Assembly: GCA_016200125.1 (NCBI GenBank)
Contig: JACQFK010000080.1
Location: 1 to 9,468 of the forward strand
Direction: 5' to 3'
Source of the DNA: Planctomycetota bacterium
GTDB lineage: Bacteria; Planctomycetota; MHYJ01; JACPRB01
Length of the DNA stretch: 9,468 nt
The notes beneath the pieces were generated by a model that ran no database searches, was not told the DNA's origin, and saw nothing but the letters and a program-made list of their open reading frames with translations. How positions within the stretch are numbered: the stretch's first letter is position 1; each line of letters starts with the position of its first letter. Below, in pieces: positions 4,839 through 9,468 of this stretch. Made by a program: the position numbers and the translations under genes.

Positions 4839-6770
4839 TTATACTTGCCAGTTTATACCATCGAAATCCCGGGTCGGGACGCGAAACGTGAGGGGGGTCA
4901 GCGTGGGCAGGCGCAGCGGCGCGCCCGCCGTGCGCTCGAACTCGATGAAGAACTCGACCTCCTCGCCCGGCTTGAGGCCCAGGTCGGAGAAGGGGACCGC
5001 GCCTTCGAAGATGTCCTCGACCACGCCCCTGAGGGGGGCCGCCGCGGGACGCGGACGCGTGACCACCAGGCCCAGCTCGCCGCCCGCGAGGATCCGCTTC
5101 CCGTCGATGCCCTTCTTGAAGTCGAGGCGCACCAGCAGCCGTTCCGAGTCGAAGCCGTAGTAGACGTCGCTCAGGAAGGCCGACTCGCCGGCGATCGCGC
5201 TGTACTCGCGCGACATGTCGTAGTGGCCCGCCGCGATCCATTCGAAGTAGTCGCTGCGGCGGCCGTCGATCGTCACCTGCAGCTTCGCCCGCGGCTGGCG
5301 GAGCACGACCTGGCTCCGCGCCTGCTTGATCGGCCGGTGGACGTCCTCCGGCGCGGGCCGGCCCAGCGCCTGGTACATGTTCATGAGGTGGCGGCGGAAG
5401 AGGGCGTCGAACTCGGCGTCCTGGGCGCTGGCGAAGTCGTCGCCGAACCACCAGAACCAGTCGCTGCCCTCCGCCGCGCGGAGGCATTCCCAGGCCAGCT
5501 TGTTCGACGAGCCCTGGAGGTCGCGGTAGGCGCGCCCCAGCAGCTCCCAGCCGCGCCGGTCCTCGGGGTGGCCGATCCAGACCCCGAAGTTGCGGTTGAT
5601 CCAGGAGCCGGCGACGATGTGCTCCACCGAGTCGGTCGGCACGAGCTCGCTCATCGTCACCGTGCGAATCCTCGGATGGTCCGAGAGCGCGCGGAAGAGC
5701 TCCCGCAGGAACGCGACCCCGCCGTCCGGGTAGTGCTCCCAGGGATTCTCGCCGTCGAGGCAGACGGGGACCGGGCCCTCGCGCGTCTCGAGCCGCCGGA
5801 CGAAGTCGCGGGCGGCGTCGGCGGGCTCCATCGTCTTGTAGGTGAAGCCCAGGAGGTTCGAGAGGGCCGTGTCGCGGAAGGCAATCTTGAGCCCCTGCAG
5901 GGTCTTCACGCCGCTCTCGCCGACGATGGCCTCGTCGGTGGCGGCCCACTCGCCGCCGGAGGCCTTGAACAGCGCGCAGGCCTCGTCGCTCACGGAGCCC
6001 TCCGAGGGCCAGAAGCCGCGGGGCCGGCGGCCGAAGTAGCGCTCCCCCGCGTCGAGCGCGCTCCGCACCTGGACCTCCGCCTCGTGCCTGAAATGGGGCG
6101 CGTCGGGCAGCGGCAGTCCCGGGATCGCCTCGCGGGCGCTGGCGAAGTTGCAGAGCAGGGGGACGATCGGGTGATAGTAGGGGCTCACGCTCAGCTCCAC
6201 GCGGTCGGAGAGCGCGCGCCAGCGCGGCAGGATCGCGGCGATCGCCGCGCGCGTGCCCGCGACCAGCGTCTGCTTGTCTTCTTCCGTGTAATTGCGGCCC
6301 TTGGCCCGCAGGGGCTCGAGGTCGCGGGAGAGCGGATGGAACCAGGCGAGGTTCGCCAGCACCTGGAGGTCGCGGTAGTCCTGCTCCCGCAGCGTCTGGT
6401 GGGCCCGGTGGAGCTCGAAGAGCTGGCGGTAGCGCGGATAGCGGCCGATCACGCTCTCCGGATGGGCCCAGAAGAACTTGGCGACGATCTCCTCCTTCTG
6501 GTCCTCGCTGAGCTCGGCCGCGGGGACGAGCGAGAGGTCGAGCATCGTGTCGGTGAAGCCGTCGATGTAGGCCTGGAGCTGGTCCAGGAGGACGGGGCTG
6601 AAGTTCGTCGTGCAGCGGATGTCCGGGAACTCCTCGAGGATCGCCGCGAGGCCGGTGTAGTCCTTGATCCCGTGGAGCCGCACCCAGGGCATGAGCATCT
6701 TGCCCGTGGGGAGGTCGCGATAGCAGGGCTGATGGAAGTGCCAGAGGAAGGCCAGGTGCACGGTGCCCAT
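4839..6770 (-). CDS. Glycoside hydrolase family 57 alpha-glucan enzyme
   Basis: This 643-residue protein resembles GH57 (COG1449), which includes alpha-amylases, amylopullulanases, 4-alpha-glucanotransferases and branching enzymes acting on starch or glycogen. GH57 landmarks are in order: HFHQP (11-15), NFSPVLLDQL (56-65), WPSEGSVSDE (254-263) with E257 as the likely nucleophile, and VCLDGENPWEHY (336-347) with D339 as the likely acid/base. The catalytic barrel and helical region extend to about 470; the last ~150 residues look beta-rich (LQVTIDGRRSDYFEW and so on), as in GH57 accessory domains. No signal peptide is seen, so it is probably cytoplasmic. The ATG at 6770 is fixed by HFHQP at residue 11. 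It has no Shine-Dalgarno sequence but lies 12 bases after a strong -10 box. Neighbours galT, glgA and the distal pgm support a role in storage-glucan turnover. Hydrolase versus transferase activity cannot be decided. Confidence 0.9.
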   Translation of the reverse strand: MGTVHLAFLWHFHQPCYRDLPTGKMLMPWVRLHGIKDYTGLAAILEEFPDIRCTTNFSPVLLDQLQAYIDGFTDTMLDLSLVPAAELSEDQKEEIVAKFFWAHPESVIGRYPRYRQLFELHRAHQTLREQDYRDLQVLANLAWFHPLSRDLEPLRAKGRNYTEEDKQTLVAGTRAAIAAILPRWRALSDRVELSVSPYYHPIVPLLCNFASAREAIPGLPLPDAPHFRHEAEVQVRSALDAGERYFGRRPRGFWPSEGSVSDEACALFKASGGEWAATDEAIVGESGVKTLQGLKIAFRDTALSNLLGFTYKTMEPADAARDFVRRLETREGPVPVCLDGENPWEHYPDGGVAFLRELFRALSDHPRIRTVTMSELVPTDSVEHIVAGSWINRNFGVWIGHPEDRRGWELLGRAYRDLQGSSNKLAWECLRAAEGSDWFWWFGDDFASAQDAEFDALFRRHLMNMYQALGRPAPEDVHRPIKQARSQVVLRQPRAKLQVTIDGRRSDYFEWIAAGHYDMSREYSAIAGESAFLSDVYYGFDSERLLVRLDFKKGIDGKRILAGGELGLVVTRPRPAAAPLRGVVEDIFEGAVPFSDLGLKPGEEVEFFIEFERTAGAPLRLPTLTPLTFRVPTRDFDGINWQV

Positions 6771-6782
6771 CTATGGGGCCGG

Positions 6783-6811
6783 ATTATAGCCCGCCGGGGC
6801 CCCCCTGTCAC
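6783..6811 (-). promoter_or_regulatory. Sigma-70-type promoter before the GH57 gene
   Basis: On the minus strand GTGACA (6811-6806, 5 of 6 matches to TTGACA) is followed by exactly 17 bases and then TATAAT (6788-6783, 6 of 6). The -10 box ends 12 bases before the GH57 ATG, so transcription would begin about 5-6 bases before the start codon, giving a nearly leaderless mRNA, consistent with the lack of a Shine-Dalgarno sequence. The spacer is extremely GC-rich. It lies in the 64-base gap after the vWA gene and would drive the GH57-galT-four-helix-glgA group. Confidence 0.7.
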
Positions 6812-6834
6812 CGAATGCCGTCCGCCCCTCTCCG

Positions 6835-7935
6835 CTACTTCTTCGCGGGGATCGAGATCCCCTTGCGGCCGGCCTGCTCGGACAGCGCCTCGAGCACGCT
6901 GGAGTCGAAGGAGTCCTTCGCGCCGCGCTTCTTCAGTTCCTCGGCCAGGAACTCGTCGCGCTTCTTGGAGAGCTCGACGATCTTCGCCCGGAGCTCCTCG
7001 CGCTCCTTCGCCTTCTTCTCGAGGTGCGCCTTCCGCTCCTCGGGGGTCATCTTCTTCAGCTCCTCGGGCAGCTGCTCTTCCTTGACCTCCTCGAGCTTGA
7101 CCCGCTTCTCGCGAAGCGCGTCGATCAGGTCGTCCTCGCTGTGGCGCGTCGAGGCCGCCTTGGCGACCGCCCGGTCGGCCTTCGCGTCGGACGCGTACTC
7201 CCGGGCTTTGGCCTCGCCGCTCGCGACCGCCGCCTTGCGCCGGCCGTCGCCGAAGGCCAGGACCGTCCCGCCCAGCTTGTCGGAGAGCTCGCCGAGCTCC
7301 TTGTCGAAGGGCGTCGCGACCGCGATCACTCCGCCCGTCTGGTCGATCGTGAAGAAGTTCCCCTCGCTCTTGTCCGCGATCTCCTTCCAGATCCGGCCCG
7401 TCTCGGGGTCGGGTCCGCAGCGCACGGTGTTGATGATGATGCCCGCCTTCACCGCGGTCAGGCAGAGCTCCTCGACCTTGGGGACGTCCGTGTAGTCGAG
7501 ATGCGGCGGCGCGTCGCCGACCAGGAACATGATCCGGAGCGTGGCCTTGTCCTGGGACCAGGCGATCTTCGTGAGCGCGTCGTGCAGGCCCTGGCGGACG
7601 TTTTCGGGAGTGTCGCCCCCGCCCTGGGCCTGGAACGTGAGGAGCTCGCCGTAGACCTTGTCCAGGTCCTCGCTGAGATCGGTGACCTTGGTCACGTAAG
7701 CGTCGCCCTTGTCGCGGTACGCGACGAGGCCGATCTTGAGCCGCGGCGAGGGCTTGCCGCGCGCGATCTCGCTGGCGATGGCCCAGATCTTCTTCTTGGC
7801 GCCCGAGAGAAGGGCTCCCATGCTGCCCGTGGTGTCGAGGACGAACACGACCTCGACCTGGGGCGGCGTCTCGGGCTTGACGACGGGGTCCTGGGCGGCG
7901 GCGACCAGGCAGGCGGCCAGCGTGAGCGCGATCAT
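6835..7935 (-). CDS. Secreted von Willebrand factor A-domain protein with charged C-terminal helix
   Basis: This 366-residue protein has a short N-terminal hydrophobic segment (MIALTLAACLVAAAQ) that looks like a signal peptide, cleaved after about residue 14. LAAC at 6-9 resembles a lipobox, but the segment before it is very short. A vWA domain occupies about 27-225, with a complete metal-ion-dependent adhesion site: D34-T-T-G-S38 (DxTxS), T109 in GGGDTPE and D141 in LVGDAPPH. From about 265 to 340 it is rich in Lys and Glu (KKMTPEERKAHLEKKAKEREE type) and probably forms long helices or a coiled coil. Such proteins bind partners through a divalent cation outside the cytoplasm; the partner here is unknown. 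The start is well supported by an AAGGAGG ribosome binding site 7 bases upstream. It lies 64 bases after the TIM-barrel gene and 64 before the GH57 gene, with a new promoter between it and GH57. Confidence 0.85.
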   Translation of the reverse strand: MIALTLAACLVAAAQDPVVKPETPPQVEVVFVLDTTGSMGALLSGAKKKIWAIASEIARGKPSPRLKIGLVAYRDKGDAYVTKVTDLSEDLDKVYGELLTFQAQGGGDTPENVRQGLHDALTKIAWSQDKATLRIMFLVGDAPPHLDYTDVPKVEELCLTAVKAGIIINTVRCGPDPETGRIWKEIADKSEGNFFTIDQTGGVIAVATPFDKELGELSDKLGGTVLAFGDGRRKAAVASGEAKAREYASDAKADRAVAKAASTRHSEDDLIDALREKRVKLEEVKEEQLPEELKKMTPEERKAHLEKKAKEREELRAKIVELSKKRDEFLAEELKKRGAKDSFDSSVLEALSEQAGRKGISIPAKK

Positions 7936-7942
7936 GGGTCTT

Positions 7943-7949
7943 CCTCCTT
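7943..7949 (-). promoter_or_regulatory. Strong ribosome binding site of the vWA gene
   Basis: AAGGAGG on the minus strand lies 7 bases before the ATG at 7935. It is the only consensus Shine-Dalgarno sequence in the window and fixes the start that gives a short signal peptide. It also shows the host uses SD-led initiation, in contrast to the SD-less GH57, rimK and glgA starts. Confidence 0.75.
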
Positions 7950-7999
7950 CAACGGCCCTTCGACGCGGGCCGGCCGGGGGAGGTTCCCGAAAACTCGCT

Positions 8000-9070
8000 T
8001 CAGCGCCCTTCGCGGGCCATGTCGTAGAGGGCCTTGATGTAGCCGATGCTGTAGGCCCAGCCGGCGTTGCGGCCGCCCACCATCGCAGGCACGTGGTCGG
8101 CGATCAGGATGCCGTCGAAGCCCACCTCGACCAGCGCGCGCATCACCTTCTTCATGTCGGTGTAGCCGTCGTCCACGTAGGTCTCCACGAACTTCGGCAC
8201 GGGCCCCGTCACGTTCCGGAAGTGGATCTTCCAGAGCTTGCCCATGCCGCCGAAGGCGCGGATCGCCTCGACCACGTCCTTCCCCATCCCGGCGCCGCCT
8301 TCCATCCAGGTGCCGCAGCAGAGGCAGACGCCGACGTTCCGGCTGTTCGCGATCTGCAGGGCGCGCGCGTAGCCGGCGTAGCTGCCGAAGATGCAACGGG
8401 GGACGCCGCCCAGTTCCGGCACGGGCGGATCGTCGGGATGGATGCCGATCCGGACGCCCGTCTCTTCGGCCACCGGCACGACCTGCTTGATGAAGTAAGT
8501 GTAGTTGTCCCAGAGCTCTTCGGGCGTGAACTTGCGGCCGTGGGTGAGGGGCGGATCGAAGGTCTTCCCGTCCCAGGATCCCTTGGCCGTCGCCTGGTCG
8601 AAAGTCCGGGCCGGAGCGCCCCCGCGGGTCGCGCCCCGCTCGGAACTCCAGATGCCGTTCCCCATGTGGGCGTAGGTCGTGTAGAAGATCCCGGCCTTGG
8701 CAAGATCGCGCAGGTACTGCTTGTAGGCCGCGATCTTCTCGTCGCGGCCCGGCAGGTTCAGCGTCACCTCCTGCATGTTGTGGACGCTGGCATTGCCGAT
8801 ATTCGCGACCTTCAGCCCGGCAGCCTCGACGCGCGTCTTGAAGCCGGCGAAGATCCCGTAGGTTCCGCTCTTGGTCGGGATGCTGACGTAGTCCACCCCG
8901 AGCTGCCGGGCGAAGGTGAGATCGTCGTCCGTAAAGTCGCCGGGGATCTGGAGCGAGATCTTGATCGCGCCGGAGGAGCGGGCGGGAGGCGTCGAGCAGC
9001 CCGTCGCGGCGAGGGCGCCGCCCAGGAAGGCGGCCCGCGTGAACTCGCGCCGGCTCCAGTCGCGTGCCAT
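8000..9070 (-). CDS. Tat-exported TIM-barrel protein of the mannonate dehydratase (UxuA) type
   Basis: The 356-residue product begins with a twin-arginine signal, S6-R-R-E-F10, a hydrophobic stretch and ATGC at 22-25. C25 may be lipidated, so this is probably a periplasmic Tat lipoprotein. The mature part is a xylose-isomerase-like TIM barrel. Motifs resemble mannonate dehydratase, which converts mannonate to 2-keto-3-deoxygluconate: HMGNGIW (135-141), IGIHPDDPPVPELGGVPR (208-225), CLCCGTW (249-255), KIHFRNV (281-287) and IADHVPAM (323-330). Candidate Mn2+ ligands are H211, C251, H283 and D325, with the adjacent H326; the spacing fits that known for UxuA. UxuA is normally cytoplasmic, so the substrate may differ; 'sugar phosphate isomerase/epimerase' is the safer general name. 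The ATG is 2 bases after the pgm stop, indicating an operon. No strong ribosome binding site is seen, so translation is probably coupled to pgm. Confidence 0.8.
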   Translation of the reverse strand: MARDWSRREFTRAAFLGGALAATGCSTPPARSSGAIKISLQIPGDFTDDDLTFARQLGVDYVSIPTKSGTYGIFAGFKTRVEAAGLKVANIGNASVHNMQEVTLNLPGRDEKIAAYKQYLRDLAKAGIFYTTYAHMGNGIWSSERGATRGGAPARTFDQATAKGSWDGKTFDPPLTHGRKFTPEELWDNYTYFIKQVVPVAEETGVRIGIHPDDPPVPELGGVPRCIFGSYAGYARALQIANSRNVGVCLCCGTWMEGGAGMGKDVVEAIRAFGGMGKLWKIHFRNVTGPVPKFVETYVDDGYTDMKKVMRALVEVGFDGILIADHVPAMVGGRNAGWAYSIGYIKALYDMAREGR

Positions 9071-9072
9071 GA

Positions 9073-9468
9073 CTATTTCAACGCGCGGTTCACGATCTCG
9101 CGGGCTTCTTCGATGATCTTCGCCAGGTGCTCGGCGCTCGTGAGGCTCTCGGCGTAGATCTTGTACACGTCTTCGGTGCCCGAGGGGCGGGCCGCGAACC
9201 AGCCGTTCGCCGCCGTCACCTTGAGGCCGCCGATCGACGCGTCGTTGCCCGGCGCCTTCGTCAGCTTCGCCGTAATCGGCTCCCCCGCGAGCGTCGACGC
9301 CTCCACCGCATCGGGCGAAAGCTTGCCAAGCGCCGCCTTCTGCGCGGGCGTAGCCGGCGCGTCGATGCGCGAATAGTGGGGCGTGCCGAACTTCGCCGCC
9401 AGCTCCTGGAACAGGACGCCCGGGTCCTTCCCCGTCTTCGCGGTGATCTCCGCGGCCAGCAGGTCGAG
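9073..9468 (-). CDS. pgm: Phosphoglucomutase, C-terminal part (cut by window edge)
   Basis: The frame is open from the window end, giving the last 131 residues. It closely follows E. coli-type alpha-D-phosphoglucomutase: [20 protein letters not shown], then [34 protein letters not shown] and [20 protein letters not shown]. The RPSGTE motif is the phosphate-binding loop of domain 4 that grips the sugar-phosphate substrate. The enzyme interconverts glucose-1-phosphate and glucose-6-phosphate in the cytoplasm and so feeds or drains glycogen and galactose metabolism. The catalytic serine and metal-binding loop lie beyond the window. A GTG at 9306-9304 is internal, not a start. The TAG stop (9075-9073) is 2 bases before the TIM-barrel gene. 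Confidence 0.95.
   Translation of the reverse strand, partial: LDLLAAEITAKTGKDPGVLFQELAAKFGTPHYSRIDAPATPAQKAALGKLSPDAVEASTLAGEPITAKLTKAPGNDASIGGLKVTAANGWFAARPSGTEDVYKIYAESLTSAEHLAKIIEEAREIVNRALK

Noticed and set aside
3838..5949. Extension of the four-helix-bundle frame far upstream, which would give an 840-residue fusion.
   Set aside because: The upstream part is an out-of-frame reading of GH57 and galT. The real four-helix product begins at the ATG overlapping the galT stop.
3951..7085. A very long open frame on the plus strand across galT, GH57 and part of the vWA gene.
   Set aside because: It is antisense to genes with clear catalytic motifs, its translation is Arg/Ala/Val/Glu-rich low-complexity sequence typical of GC-rich shadow frames, and it matches no family I recognise.
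7940..7999. GGCCGGCC palindrome and GGCCC/GGGCC pair before the vWA gene, as a terminator or operator.
   Set aside because: Short GC palindromes are expected by chance in such GC-rich sequence and no T-tract follows.
8000..9070. Firm assignment as uxuA (mannonate dehydratase) in a hexuronate pathway.
   Set aside because: The export signal and lack of uxaB/uxuB/kdgK neighbours leave the substrate open, so only the family resemblance is claimed.

Overview
The window is a compact, GC-rich bacterial segment. Every gene I can support lies on the minus strand, so transcription runs from position 9468 towards 1. Spacing is tight (from a short ATGA overlap to gaps of about 65 bases), which suggests one or more operons. 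The Tat-exported TIM-barrel protein, the secreted von Willebrand A protein, the GH57/GalT/GlgA set and the base composition would fit Planctomycetota or a neighbouring uncultured high-GC phylum. That placement is a guess; no rRNA or marker gene is present.

In transcription order:
(1) 9468-8000: the C-terminal part of phosphoglucomutase (pgm), followed 2 bases later by a Tat-lipoprotein TIM-barrel enzyme of the mannonate dehydratase type.
(2) 7935-6835: a secreted von Willebrand factor A (vWA) protein with a strong ribosome binding site.
(3) 6811-2103: an alpha-glucan/sugar-phosphate group of GH57 glucanase, galT, a four-helix-bundle (S23/IVS-type) gene and glgA. It is preceded by a near-consensus sigma-70 promoter only 12 bases from the GH57 start codon.
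(4) 2051-1: rimK (ATP-grasp glutamate ligase), a zinc-dependent deacylase of the AstE/aspartoacylase type, and the start of an MgtC/SapB-family membrane protein. The mgtC fragment has only 40 codons and is cut by the window edge.

Pgm, GH57, GalT and GlgA would together connect hexose phosphates, galactose and a glycogen-like glucan. RimK and the deacylase look like a making/breaking pair acting on glutamyl or N-acyl amino acid substrates.

Two structures stand out. First, the four-helix-bundle gene is bracketed by a perfect 26-bp inverted repeat built from a 7-base unit (AAATCCG / CGGATTT). The package resembles the 23S rRNA intervening sequences that carry the same protein family, but here it sits between two metabolic genes. 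Second, glgA stops being glgA at its YEPCGL motif. The last ~42 codons instead encode a piece of an ABC-transporter ATPase, so about 95 C-terminal residues of the synthase are missing. Either there is a real patchwork rearrangement here or the contig is misassembled. The two features flank the same gene and should be examined together.
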